The notes under the pieces are model-generated. The model ran no database searches and was not told the DNA's origin. It saw only the letters and a program-made list of their open reading frames with translations. This document shows positions 8,162 to 16,063 of a stretch of DNA of 64,000 nt, one piece after another; within the stretch, counting starts at the first letter, position 1, and every line of letters starts with the position of its first letter. Position numbers and translations under genes: made by a program. The DNA is from Streptococcus oralis (GTDB lineage: Bacteria; Bacillota; Bacilli; Lactobacillales; Streptococcaceae): the NCBI RefSeq assembly GCF_004127215.1, contig NZ_QEWJ01000001.1, positions 1 to 64,000 of the forward strand. The letters run 5' to 3'.

Positions 8162-9865
8162 ATGGCCTTAGAAGTAATTATGCCAAAAGCCGGCGTAGAT
8201 ATGACAGAAGGACAAATTGTCCAATGGAATAAAAAAGTCGGTGAATTTGTAAAAGAAGGAGAAATCCTTTTGGAAATCATGACTGACAAAGTCAGCATGG
8301 AATTGGAAGCCGAAGAAGATGGATACTTGATTGCCATCCTTAAAGGAGATGGTGAAACTGTTCCAGTAACTGAAGTTATCGGTTACCTTGGAGAAGAAGG
8401 GGAAAACATCCCAACAGCTGGCGCAGCTGCGCCAGAATCAAAACCTGCACCTGCAGCTAGTGCCTCAAACGACGATGGTAAGAGCGATGATGCCTTTGAT
8501 ATCGTTGTGATTGGTGGAGGTCCTGCTGGTTATGTTGCAGCCATTAAAGCTGCCCAACTCGGTGGGAAGGTTGCCCTTGTTGAGAAATCTGAACTCGGTG
8601 GAACGTGTTTGAACCGTGGCTGTATCCCAACGAAGACCTACCTTCACAATGCTGAAATCATCGAAAATATCGGTCATGCAGCAAACCGAGGTATCGTCAT
8701 CGAAAATCCAAACTTCACTGTAGATATGGATAAACTTTTAGAGACAAAATCTAAGGTTGTCAATACTTTGGTTGGTGGCGTTGCGGGTCTTCTTCGCAGC
8801 TACGGAGTTACAGTTCATAAGGGTGTTGGTACTATCACTAAAGATAAGAATGTCTTGGTAAATGGTTCTGAATTGCTTGAAACCAAGAAAATTATCCTTG
8901 CTGGTGGTTCAAAAGTCAGCAAGATTAACGTCCCTGGTATGGAATCTCCACTTGTGATGACCAGCGATGATATTCTTGAAATGAACGAAGTTCCAGAAAG
9001 CCTCGTAATCATCGGTGGTGGGGTTGTCGGTATCGAACTCGGCCAAGCATTCATGACATTTGGTTCAAAAGTAACTGTTATCGAAATGATGGACCGTATC
9101 GTTCCAGCTATGGATGCGGAAGTGTCTAAGAATCTTCGCTTGATTCTTGAGCGTAAAGGTATGACTATCTTGACAGGTACAAAATTGCAAGAAATCATCG
9201 AAGAAAATGGTCAACTTCGTATCAAGGTTGAAGGAAAAGACGATATCATCGCTAGCAAAGCTCTTCTTTCAATCGGTCGTGTGCCAGACCTTGAAGGAAT
9301 TGGTGATGTTGAGTTTGAATTGGATCGTGGACGTATCAAGGTCAACGAATACATGGAAACTTCTGTTCCTGGAATCTACGCACCAGGTGACATCAACGGT
9401 ACTAAGATGTTGGCGCACGCAGCCTTCCGCATGGGTGAAGTTGCCGCTGAAAATGCCCTCAAAGGAAATCATGCTGTTGCGAAACTCAACTTGACTCCTG
9501 CAGCCATTTACACTCTTCCTGAAGTAGCAGCAGTAGGTCTGACTGAAGAACAAGCCCGTGAGAAATACGATGTAGCCATCGGTAAATTCAACTTTGCTGC
9601 CAACGGACGTGCAATTGCATCAGATGCGGCTCAAGGTTTCGTAAAAGTTATTGCTGATAAGAAATACGGAGAAATCCTTGGTGTGCACATCATTGGTCCT
9701 GCAGCTGCAGAATTGATCAACGAGGCATCAAGCATCATCGAAATGGAAATCACTGTTGAGGAAATGCTGAAGACCATCCACGGACACCCAACCTACTCTG
9801 AAGTGATGTACGAAGCATTTGCAGATGTTCTAGGAATGGCCATCCATTCACCAAAGAAAAAATAA
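8162..9865 (+). CDS. lpd: Dihydrolipoamide dehydrogenase (E3) with N-terminal lipoyl domain
   Basis: 567 aa, about 100 longer than a plain E3. Residues 1-78 are a lipoyl domain with the lipoylation site Lys43 in TDKVSM; an Ala/Pro-rich linker (about 85-108) follows; then the FAD domain (VVIGGGPAGYVAA), the redox pair Cys149/Cys154 (GGTCLNRGC), the NAD-binding motif (IIGGGVVGIELG) and the C-terminal HxxxxE active site (HGHPTYSE). It reoxidises dihydrolipoamide with NAD+. The fusion supplies the lipoyl domain that AcoC lacks. Confidence 0.95.
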   Translation: MALEVIMPKAGVDMTEGQIVQWNKKVGEFVKEGEILLEIMTDKVSMELEAEEDGYLIAILKGDGETVPVTEVIGYLGEEGENIPTAGAAAPESKPAPAASASNDDGKSDDAFDIVVIGGGPAGYVAAIKAAQLGGKVALVEKSELGGTCLNRGCIPTKTYLHNAEIIENIGHAANRGIVIENPNFTVDMDKLLETKSKVVNTLVGGVAGLLRSYGVTVHKGVGTITKDKNVLVNGSELLETKKIILAGGSKVSKINVPGMESPLVMTSDDILEMNEVPESLVIIGGGVVGIELGQAFMTFGSKVTVIEMMDRIVPAMDAEVSKNLRLILERKGMTILTGTKLQEIIEENGQLRIKVEGKDDIIASKALLSIGRVPDLEGIGDVEFELDRGRIKVNEYMETSVPGIYAPGDINGTKMLAHAAFRMGEVAAENALKGNHAVAKLNLTPAAIYTLPEVAAVGLTEEQAREKYDVAIGKFNFAANGRAIASDAAQGFVKVIADKKYGEILGVHIIGPAAAELINEASSIIEMEITVEEMLKTIHGHPTYSEVMYEAFADVLGMAIHSPKKK

Positions 9866-9871
9866 AACGAA

Positions 9872-9909
9872 GATAGACTAGGCTGGAAAGATGTTTTCCA
9901 GTCTCTATC
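9872..9909 (+). promoter_or_regulatory. Stem-loop between lpd and lplA
   Basis: CTGGAAA (9883-9889) pairs with TTTCCAG (9895-9901), flanked by GATAGA (9872-9877) and TCTATC (9904-9909). There is no T run, so it does not look like an intrinsic terminator; it may shape mRNA stability or partial termination between lpd and lplA. Confidence 0.5.
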
Positions 9910-9924
9910 GTATAAAGGGATATC

Positions 9925-10914
9925 ATGAAATACATTATCAATCATTCAAACGACACTGCCTTTAATATTGCCTTGGAAGAATATGCCTTTAAACACCTTT
10001 TGGATGAGGATCAAATCTTCCTACTTTGGATTAACAAACCATCTATCATTGTTGGGCGTCACCAGAATACTATCGAAGAAATCAACCGTGATTATGTTCG
10101 CGAAAATGGTATTGAGGTAGTCCGCCGTATCAGTGGTGGTGGAGCTGTTTATCACGATTTAAACAACCTCAACTACACAATCATCTCAAAAGAAGATGAA
10201 AACAAGGCTTTTGACTTTAAGAGTTTTTCAACTCCAGTAATCAATACCTTGGCTCAACTTGGTGTTAAAGCAGAGTTTACAGGCCGCAATGACCTTGAGA
10301 TTGACGGAAAGAAATTCTGTGGAAATGCCCAAGCCTATATCAATGGACGTATCATGCACCATGGTTGCTTGCTCTTCGATGTTGATTTGTCAGTCCTTGC
10401 CAATGCTCTGAAAGTTTCAAAAGATAAATTTGAGTCAAAAGGTGTGAAATCCGTCCGTGCCCGTGTAACCAATATTATCAATGAATTACCAGAAAAAATC
10501 ACAGTTGAAGAATTCCGTGATTTGCTATTGGAATACATGAAAAAAGAGTACCCAGAGATGACAGAATACGTTTTTTCTGAGGAAGAATTGGCTGAAATCA
10601 ATCGCATCAAGGATACCAAGTTTGGAACTTGGGACTGGAACTACGGCAAATCACCTGAATTTAATATTCGTCGTGGAACAAAATTCACTAGTGGTAAAGT
10701 GGAAGTCTTTGCCAATGTTCTCGAATCAAAAATCCAAGATATCAAGATTTATGGTGACTTCTTTGGTATCGAAGACGTTGCAGCTGTAGAAGATGTCCTT
10801 CGTGGAGTGAAATACGAACGAAAAGATGTCCTTAAGGCACTAGAAACTATTGATATTACACGCTACTTCGCGGGTATCAGCCGAGAAGAAATCGCTGAAG
10901 CAGTAGTAGGATAA
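9925..10914 (+). CDS. lplA: Lipoate-protein ligase A
   Basis: 329 aa. Catalytic domain motifs: RRISGGGAVYHD, FCGNAQAY near residue 135 and GRHQNTIEEIN; the C-terminal accessory domain is present (about residues 250-329). It activates lipoate with ATP and attaches it to lysines such as Lys43 of Lpd. It lies 60 bases after lpd, behind a hairpin, and is probably the last gene of the dehydrogenase operon. AAAGGG ribosome binding site before ATG 9925. Confidence 0.94.
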   Translation: MKYIINHSNDTAFNIALEEYAFKHLLDEDQIFLLWINKPSIIVGRHQNTIEEINRDYVRENGIEVVRRISGGGAVYHDLNNLNYTIISKEDENKAFDFKSFSTPVINTLAQLGVKAEFTGRNDLEIDGKKFCGNAQAYINGRIMHHGCLLFDVDLSVLANALKVSKDKFESKGVKSVRARVTNIINELPEKITVEEFRDLLLEYMKKEYPEMTEYVFSEEELAEINRIKDTKFGTWDWNYGKSPEFNIRRGTKFTSGKVEVFANVLESKIQDIKIYGDFFGIEDVAAVEDVLRGVKYERKDVLKALETIDITRYFAGISREEIAEAVVG

Positions 10915-10920
10915 AAAGAA

Positions 10921-10955
10921 AAAAGAAGTTGCTAAAATATACAACTTCTTTTTTT
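10921..10955. terminator. Bidirectional terminator between lplA and xerS
   Basis: AGAAGTTG-N10-CAACTTCT flanked by A runs on the left and T runs on the right, so it can end transcription of lplA from the left and xerS from the right. Confidence 0.88.
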
Positions 10956-10991
10956 GTGGCGTAGTACACGTAATTATAATTATGTATTATT

Positions 10992-12062
10992 TCATAAACT
11001 ATCCAAAGCATTCTTTTGTTCATCATTGACGATATGGGTATAGAGGTCAGTGACTTGTGTGCTGGCATGTCCTAGCTGATGGCTAACCAAAACTTGCGAT
11101 TTAGTAGCATCATAGAGCCTAGTTGCCAGGGTATGGCGTAGTTTGTGTGGAGTTACACGGACTTTGAAGTCCTCAGAGTACTTAGCAACCATCTTTTCAA
11201 CACTAGAAGCATCGATACGATTGGGAACGCCACGATATAAGGTCAGAAAGAGTGCTGTATCAGTCTTTTCCGTCTTATAGCGTTGATTTCTAATGGCGAG
11301 ATAATTCTCTAGGTAAGGCTTGGCAAAGGCAGCGACATTAACTGAGTCTCGTTTACCCCCTTTCCGAGTGACATCAATAACCATCATTCTGAGATTAAGG
11401 TCTCTTAGATCCAGATTAACCGCTTCAGATAAGCGAACACCAGACGCCAAGAGAAGGGCAATAATAGCCAAATCACGTTCTTTATTCTTATTAAATGATG
11501 AGAGAGCGCGATTTGAGAGCTGTTGTGGGTACTCCTGGTCGATATAGGTTAGAAAACCTTCTGTTTCATCACCTAAAAAGAGTTTTTGCTTGATGTTTTC
11601 AGCTCTGGCAGCAAGGGTTTCTTTCTTTTTCTTAGTTGAAACTTTCTTCATTACATTACGATAGAAATAGGGCTCTCCTTGGTCGTTTTCAACTTCCTCA
11701 GTTAGATACTTGTAAAGACTGGACAATGCTGACAAGGTCCGATTGATGGTTGTCTGAGAAACACCTTGCTTGGTTGTATTAGCATTCAGCAAAGGCCGTT
11801 CTCGTAGATAAAGGATAAAGGATTCCATATCTTTCTTTGACATGTTTTCCAAGACCGATAAAGGAATATCAGCTATTTTATCAGCGTTTGAAATTCCAGA
11901 CTCTAAAACCCAGTTAAAAAATCGATCGTATTCCTTGAGGTATTCGTACAAGGTTGTAAAACTATAAGGGACAGCAAGCTTAGATTGGTAGTATTCCAGA
12001 ACATACCAGGGCATGATTTGTTTTAGTTTATCGATTCGTTCTAGTAAAATCTCACGTTTCAT
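10992..12062 (-). CDS. xerS: Tyrosine recombinase XerS (dif_SL resolvase)
   Basis: 356 aa from ATG 12062 with GGAG seven bases upstream; an in-frame ATG at 12074 overlaps that ribosome binding site. N-terminal SAM-like DNA-binding domain, then the catalytic domain with the Arg in [12 protein letters not shown], the HKLR box ([12 protein letters not shown]), the second His in [12 protein letters not shown], and the nucleophilic Tyr of the DLYTHI motif. XerS is the single recombinase that resolves chromosome dimers in streptococci/lactococci, and its gene is normally beside its site dif_SL, as here. The C-terminus closely resembles pneumococcal XerS. Confidence 0.96.
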   Translation of the reverse strand: MKREILLERIDKLKQIMPWYVLEYYQSKLAVPYSFTTLYEYLKEYDRFFNWVLESGISNADKIADIPLSVLENMSKKDMESFILYLRERPLLNANTTKQGVSQTTINRTLSALSSLYKYLTEEVENDQGEPYFYRNVMKKVSTKKKKETLAARAENIKQKLFLGDETEGFLTYIDQEYPQQLSNRALSSFNKNKERDLAIIALLLASGVRLSEAVNLDLRDLNLRMMVIDVTRKGGKRDSVNVAAFAKPYLENYLAIRNQRYKTEKTDTALFLTLYRGVPNRIDASSVEKMVAKYSEDFKVRVTPHKLRHTLATRLYDATKSQVLVSHQLGHASTQVTDLYTHIVNDEQKNALDSL

Positions 12063-12112
12063 GATTTTCTCCATAAATAAGTCTACTAGTAGTATAGCAT
12101 AAACTTATATAT

Positions 12113-12143
12113 TTTTCAAGAAAATTATAGTTTTTCGGAAAGA
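12113..12143 (-). other. dif_SL chromosome-dimer resolution site
   Basis: On the - strand the site reads TTTCCGAAAAACTATAATT followed by TTCTTGAAAAA, two imperfect XerS-binding arms. This matches the published streptococcal/lactococcal dif_SL as I recall it, and lies about 50 bases upstream of the xerS start, the normal location. The coding-strand switch of the whole window occurs here, supporting a replication-terminus position. Exact boundaries are approximate. Confidence 0.85.
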
Positions 12144-12201
12144 TGAAACAAGAAACTTAAAACTAAAGTCTAACTTTCCCCCAGTTATCCTGAACCCTTT
12201 A

Positions 12202-12492
12202 TTAAATTTCATCATACTTGAGCAACATATTAGGAATCTTTTCTTCAAGACTCTTGCGAACTTTACCTTGAATTGCAGTGTCCATTTGGCTGTTTATGCT
12301 TGTGATGGTTGATTTGGTTTCTGTAGCAATTTTTTTAGCTGCCTTATTAAAGTTTTCTTTTAATTTATTTTTTGCTGTTATTGCTAACTTTGCTTCCGTA
12401 ATAATTCGGTTTCGTTCCATCATTCGATACATTTGTTTTAGGGCATATTGATATTCTTCATCTGTGTAGTATTCATTCATTGGTGCTTGCAT
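12202..12492 (-). CDS. Small helical T7SS effector partner (Lap-like)
   Basis: 96 aa, almost entirely predicted helix, rich in Lys/Glu, with no cysteine or signal peptide. Starts at ATG 12492 with AAGGAG; its first 20 bases overlap the end of the preceding gene, implying translational coupling. Size, fold and position right after an LXG-type effector match the small helical targeting partners of T7SSb effectors (Lap proteins; TlaA/TlaB for the S. aureus lipase effector), which pair with the LXG-like helical domain for export. The family call rests on context and composition, not on a recognised motif. It ends about 60 bases from dif. Confidence 0.6.
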   Translation of the reverse strand: MQAPMNEYYTDEEYQYALKQMYRMMERNRIITEAKLAITAKNKLKENFNKAAKKIATETKSTITSINSQMDTAIQGKVRKSLEEKIPNMLLKYDEI

Positions 12493-12865
12493 AATCTCTC
12501 CTTAGTTTGTGAAATTCTTCGTCTAATTCATTTCTTTTTTTGCGAAATTCCTTATCGTTTTTTTCTATCTCATCTTCGAGTTTAATTCTATGTTCTCGGT
12601 ATACTTGATCTGAAAAGTGTCTCAGATTTTCTATTTCTGTAAAGTACTCTCTAACATCATCAGCAGTTGAATCAAATTTCCTCAAGACTTGATACATTTT
12701 ATCAACTTCTTCGGACATCAACTTTTCTAAGTTTGCATTTCGTTCGTTTAAGTCGAATGCTTTGTTATCGAGTTCTTTCTTTTGTTGATAATATTGTTCT
12801 TCTAGATTAAACAGTTCTCTCTCTTTCTCTCTAATTTCCTCCCATTTTACATCTTTTCTTTCCAT
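12473..12865 (-). CDS. Coiled-coil T7SS effector partner (DUF3958/Lap2-like)
   Basis: 130 aa, highly charged, with long helices suggestive of an antiparallel coiled coil (EEIREKERELFNLEEQYYQ... and RKKRNELDEEFHKLRRDY). ATG 12865 has AAGGAG and overlaps the effector end by 19 bases; its own end overlaps the next gene by 20. That makes effector and two helical partners one coupled unit. Such proteins are dedicated export partners of LXG effectors in T7SSb systems. I place it in the DUF3958-like group from memory of general features only. Confidence 0.6.
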   Translation of the reverse strand: MERKDVKWEEIREKERELFNLEEQYYQQKKELDNKAFDLNERNANLEKLMSEEVDKMYQVLRKFDSTADDVREYFTEIENLRHFSDQVYREHRIKLEDEIEKNDKEFRKKRNELDEEFHKLRRDYASTNE

Positions 12866-14091
12866 TGTCGAAACTCCTTGGCCAATTGTTTGTCTGTTGC
12901 TACCGTTTTTTCGATGACTTCCTGTAATTGTTTATCCAAATTTTCAAATGCTTGGGCGGAAGCATTCATCTTAGTGACTGTTTGATCCGTTTCTGCCTGA
13001 AAAGTATCGATAAACTGTGCTTGAGTGATACCTTGGCTAGCAAAAAGGGCCTCAACCTCATAGGGAGCTAATGCTGTGTAGCTCGTAAAGTCGATTTTTG
13101 ACCAAATTTCTTGTAATTCTTGATTGGCTTTTTTGGCTAGGGCGCTCACTTCATCAGCTCCAGTTCTGGCTGCTGTAGCCATAGATGATGATAAGATAGA
13201 ACCTTGAGCTGCATCTAAGTATATTTCTTCAGAACTACTAATGCCACCTGATGACCATTTTGATTTCAAGTCCTTGTAATGAGCCATTCCTCGGAGACTG
13301 TTGGCATATGCTCGATAAACACCACTGATTAAGGGTTTCCCTCCTTTACCATCTACAAGTTGACCAGTTACAGGATCAAACTCCCAGTCCTCAATTTTAT
13401 GGCTAGCACCATCAAGCCAGTATATTGTATCAGGCATTTTTAAGAAGGATTTATTAAACCATTCGGGGTGATTGAAATCATTGATAACCACAACATTATC
13501 AGACTTTTTACGATAATCTATAAACATAGCTGGATTTTTATCAATAAATGCTTTTTCTTCATTAGAAAGTGAAAGATAAAAGAACCAAGCATTAAAGGTG
13601 GTTGTAGGGATGTGGTATTTAGCTCCTACCTTTAGCATATAAGCCCCTTGTGAATAACCAGAAAGTTGACTGACTTCATATCTAGGGTCATCCATAATTT
13701 CTTTTACAAATCGGTCCGCTACATAATACTGAGGTGATGTAGATGTCTCCCTTTCTGCAATTGCAGTTCCAACATCAATCTTAGTAGGACTCCCTGGATC
13801 CGTTCCTGCAGCAATCACAGCTATACTTTTATAATCCGGTTCACCGTTTACTATAGGAGCTACCGCTAAGCCATCAAAACCTGTTCCTCGGTGAGACTTA
13901 GTCGCAACAACACGGAATTCTTGACCATCGGAGGTGGTTATAGTATTGGTTTCATCCGAAAATAACTTATCATCTGTTTTGGATACAACCTTCTTTTCAA
14001 CTTCCCTTTCAGCATACTCAGAATTTACGCTATAAACATTTTTCCCTTGATTTAATTCATTAAGTTGTTTATCAGTATAACTATACACCAT
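12847..14091 (-). CDS. T7SS lipase-type effector, reverse-LXG layout (TslA-like)
   Basis: 414 aa. Residues about 50-270 form an alpha/beta-hydrolase lipase domain: nucleophile Ser147 in GYSQG, with Asp205 (VVINDF) and His231 (GASHKI) as likely triad partners at plausible spacing. Residues about 285-414 are helical and LXG-like, so the toxic domain is N-terminal and the secretion domain C-terminal, the reverse of normal LXG toxins and like S. aureus TslA. No signal peptide. ATG 14091 overlaps the stop of the upstream candidate immunity gene (TAATG). Downstream are two helical partners. No secretion machinery is in the window, so T7SSb dependence is inferred. Phospholipid is the probable substrate. 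Confidence 0.72.
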   Translation of the reverse strand: MVYSYTDKQLNELNQGKNVYSVNSEYAEREVEKKVVSKTDDKLFSDETNTITTSDGQEFRVVATKSHRGTGFDGLAVAPIVNGEPDYKSIAVIAAGTDPGSPTKIDVGTAIAERETSTSPQYYVADRFVKEIMDDPRYEVSQLSGYSQGAYMLKVGAKYHIPTTTFNAWFFYLSLSNEEKAFIDKNPAMFIDYRKKSDNVVVINDFNHPEWFNKSFLKMPDTIYWLDGASHKIEDWEFDPVTGQLVDGKGGKPLISGVYRAYANSLRGMAHYKDLKSKWSSGGISSSEEIYLDAAQGSILSSSMATAARTGADEVSALAKKANQELQEIWSKIDFTSYTALAPYEVEALFASQGITQAQFIDTFQAETDQTVTKMNASAQAFENLDKQLQEVIEKTVATDKQLAKEFRQWKEKM

Positions 14092-14522
14092 TAATATTCT
14101 CCTTCTGAACCGTCTGAATAAACAACTTTTGTGAGTTTATTTGTCTTTCCCAAGTGACTATTCAAAAAATCTCGATCCTCTTTTCTGTTCTCTCTCTCTA
14201 AAGATATGTCAGAAATACGTTTATCTTTTTTCGAATAATTAATTTTATATTTTATACTTTTCTCATTAAAAAATAGTTCAACTACGCAAGTCCAACTTCC
14301 TGGTGGGTTTGTGTAGTTAGCATTAGAAAAACTAATTTTTTCAATACCCTCATAACTATCTTTTAAGGTTTCAACCAGACTAACTTCATATTCTCTATTT
14401 CGACGCTCTTCTTGGGATTTCCCTAACATGCTAAACATAAAAATCCCTCCTGCTGTGATAATTGCGAGTGACAAAACGATTAGTAGCTTTTTATGACTTT
14501 TTTTGATGCTGGAATTATTCAT
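14091..14522 (-). CDS. Membrane-anchored candidate immunity protein, copy 1
   Basis: 143 aa: a short basic N-terminal tail, one membrane segment (about residues 13-31, LLIVLSLAIITAGGIFMF), then an outward-facing domain of about 110 aa with the shared block EYEVSLVxxLKxSYEGIE and PGSWTC. It lies directly before the intact lipase effector with a TAATG overlap, the usual immunity-effector coupling. An anchored, surface-exposed immunity protein would fit a lipase delivered to the outer face of the membrane. Paralogous to the proteins at 14911-15354 and 15459-15881. The immunity role is inferred from position. TATAAT and AAAAAGGAG lie upstream. Confidence 0.6.
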   Translation of the reverse strand: MNNSSIKKSHKKLLIVLSLAIITAGGIFMFSMLGKSQEERRNREYEVSLVETLKDSYEGIEKISFSNANYTNPPGSWTCVVELFFNEKSIKYKINYSKKDKRISDISLERENRKEDRDFLNSHLGKTNKLTKVVYSDGSEGEY

Positions 14523-14545
14523 TTGGGCTTTTCTCCTTTTTCTTA

Positions 14546-14911
14546 TTATACTATAAAATTAGAATATATTACACTATAATAAGAAAAAGTTGTTTTACAT
14601 CTGTCAGTCTTAGTAGAACTCTCTGGATCCGTTCCTGCAGCAATCACAGCTATACTTTTATAATCCGGTTCTCCGTTCACTATAGGAGCTACCGCCAAAC
14701 CATCAAAACCTGTTCCTCGGTGAGACTTGGTCGCAACAACACGGAATTCTTGACCATCGGAGGTGGTTATAGTGTTGGTTTCATTTTCATTTTTTGGAAT
14801 ATCTGTCACAAATTTCTTTTTATTTCTATCTGAAAATTCTTTATTAACACTATAAACAGCAAAATCTTGATTTAAATTATTCAATTGATTATCAGTATAA
14901 TTAAATGTCAT
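14546..14911 (-). pseudogene. Truncated 5' copy of the lipase effector (stub 1)
   Basis: 121-codon reading frame whose first about 105 residues parallel the N-terminus of the intact effector (YTDxQLNxLNQ... then a nearly identical block NTITTSDGQEFRVVATKSHR to GTDPxSxTKxD). Homology stops abruptly after the TKxD codons; the remaining residues (CKTTFSYYSVIY...) are read from the next promoter region. It lacks the GxSxG nucleophile, so it cannot be an active lipase. ATG 14911 overlaps the stop of immunity copy 2. Best read as a leftover of a second immunity-effector unit. Confidence 0.7.
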
Positions 14912-15354
14912 TATTGTTCTCCTGTTTCACCATTTGAATATTGCACTAATACAGTAGATTCTGTTTTACCAATGTGTTTTTTTAGTTTTAACCATTGTTG
15001 ATTAATTTCTTCATCAGTATTTCCTTTCATAAGGCCATCGTGGTTTTCTTTATAAGTTAATCTGTGATTAATTCCATAAGTTATCATTTGATTATCACTG
15101 AACTTTATTTCAATATCACAAGACCATGATCCTGGCTTCTCACTATAATAAGGTTCCGTAATCTTAATCTCTTCAATCCCTTCATAGGAATTTTTTAAAG
15201 CATTCACCAAACTAACTTCATACTCTCTATTCCGACGCTCTTCTTGAGATTTCCCTAACATGCTAAAAATAAAAACACCTCCTGCTGTGATGATTGCGAT
15301 TGACAAAACGATTAATAGTCTTGTATATCTTTTTTTATTGCTGGAATTGTTCAT
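14911..15354 (-). CDS. Membrane-anchored candidate immunity protein, copy 2
   Basis: 147 aa with the same plan as copies 1 and 3: basic start, one membrane segment (LLIVLSIAIITAGGVFIF), then EYEVSLVNALKNSYEGIEEI and PGSWSC in the outer domain. The outer domains diverge strongly after that point while the first 55 residues are nearly identical, as expected for immunity proteins matched to different effectors. It starts immediately after the 34-codon stub (TAAATG) with AAAAAGGAG inside the stub. Its partner effector survives only as the stub at 14546-14911. Confidence 0.58.
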   Translation of the reverse strand: MNNSSNKKRYTRLLIVLSIAIITAGGVFIFSMLGKSQEERRNREYEVSLVNALKNSYEGIEEIKITEPYYSEKPGSWSCDIEIKFSDNQMITYGINHRLTYKENHDGLMKGNTDEEINQQWLKLKKHIGKTESTVLVQYSNGETGEQ

Positions 15355-15459
15355 TTAAGCTTTTCTCCTTTTTCTACTTGAAAACTCTCCATTTACAATA
15401 TAAATAGCAAAATCTTGGTTTAAATTATTCAATTGAATATCAGTATAATTAAATACCAT
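15355..15459 (-). pseudogene. Very short 5' remnant of the lipase effector (stub 2)
   Basis: 34 codons, too short for most gene finders. The start reads MVFNYTDIQLNNLNQDFAIY, matching the first 20 residues of the effector (YTDKQLNELNQGKNVYS) and stub 1. It then runs into the ribosome binding site of immunity copy 2 and stops at TAA 15355-15357. ATG 15459 overlaps the stop of immunity copy 3 (TAATG), as in the other two units, so the immunity-effector junction is preserved although the effector is gone. Confidence 0.72.
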
Positions 15460-15881
15460 TACTGTTCCCCTCTTTCTTTGTTAGAGTATGTAACCGTAAC
15501 TGTATTAGTTGTTATTCCTTTTCTTCGGTTAAGAAAATCTCGCTGTCCATAAGTCATACGACCATTGTAATTTTCTATCTCATCTAAGTTATGTAGAATT
15601 CCATAGAAAATTTTTTTCCCATCTTCAAACAAAATATCAACCTTACAAGACCAGTCACCAGGAGGGTTCGTATATGTTGGATTGGAAATTTCAATCTCTT
15701 CAATCCCTTCATAAGAATTCTTTAAGGAATTCACCAAACTAACTTCATACTCTCTATTCCGACATTCTTCTTGGGATTTCTCTAACATACTAAACATAAA
15801 AATACCAACTGCTGTGATAATTGCGATTGACAAAACGATTAATAACCTTTTATGACTTTTTTTGATGCCAGAATTACTCAT
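15459..15881 (-). CDS. Membrane-anchored candidate immunity protein, copy 3
   Basis: 140 aa: basic N-terminus, one membrane segment (LLIVLSIAIITAVGIFMF), then EYEVSLVNSLKNSYEGIEEI and PGDWSCKVDI in the outer domain. First gene of the array in transcription order: the 5' flank has TATAAT and AAAAAGGAG and lies just past the terminator at 15944-15976. Only a 34-codon effector stub follows it, so it would be an orphan immunity gene. Function inferred from paralogy and position. Confidence 0.58.
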   Translation of the reverse strand: MSNSGIKKSHKRLLIVLSIAIITAVGIFMFSMLEKSQEECRNREYEVSLVNSLKNSYEGIEEIEISNPTYTNPPGDWSCKVDILFEDGKKIFYGILHNLDEIENYNGRMTYGQRDFLNRRKGITTNTVTVTYSNKERGEQ

Positions 15882-15943
15882 TTAAGCTTTCCTCCTTTTT
15901 CTTATTATACAATATTTTAATTAATTTTAACGATATAAGAAGC

Positions 15944-15976
15944 AAAAACCGATCTCTGCGCGAGAATCGGTTTTTT
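15944..15976. terminator. Bidirectional terminator between mepB and the effector array
   Basis: AAAAACCGAT / ATCGGTTTTTT outer stem with an inner CTC/GAG pairing around TGCGC. A runs on one side and T runs on the other. On - it ends mepB transcription before the effector array promoter. Confidence 0.85.
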
Positions 15977-16063
15977 AATGTAATTTATTAAGGAATTGAG
16001 AACGTAAGAGACATAATATAAATTAAGATTGGAAACTAAACCCTATCTTGTTTTACCAAAAAC

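Noticed and set aside
4991-9865. Strict reading of acoABC as acetoin catabolism
   Set aside because: No acetoin regulator or other acetoin genes are near, and the linkage with lplA and the streptococcal layout suit a pyruvate dehydrogenase; the aco names are kept only by homology.
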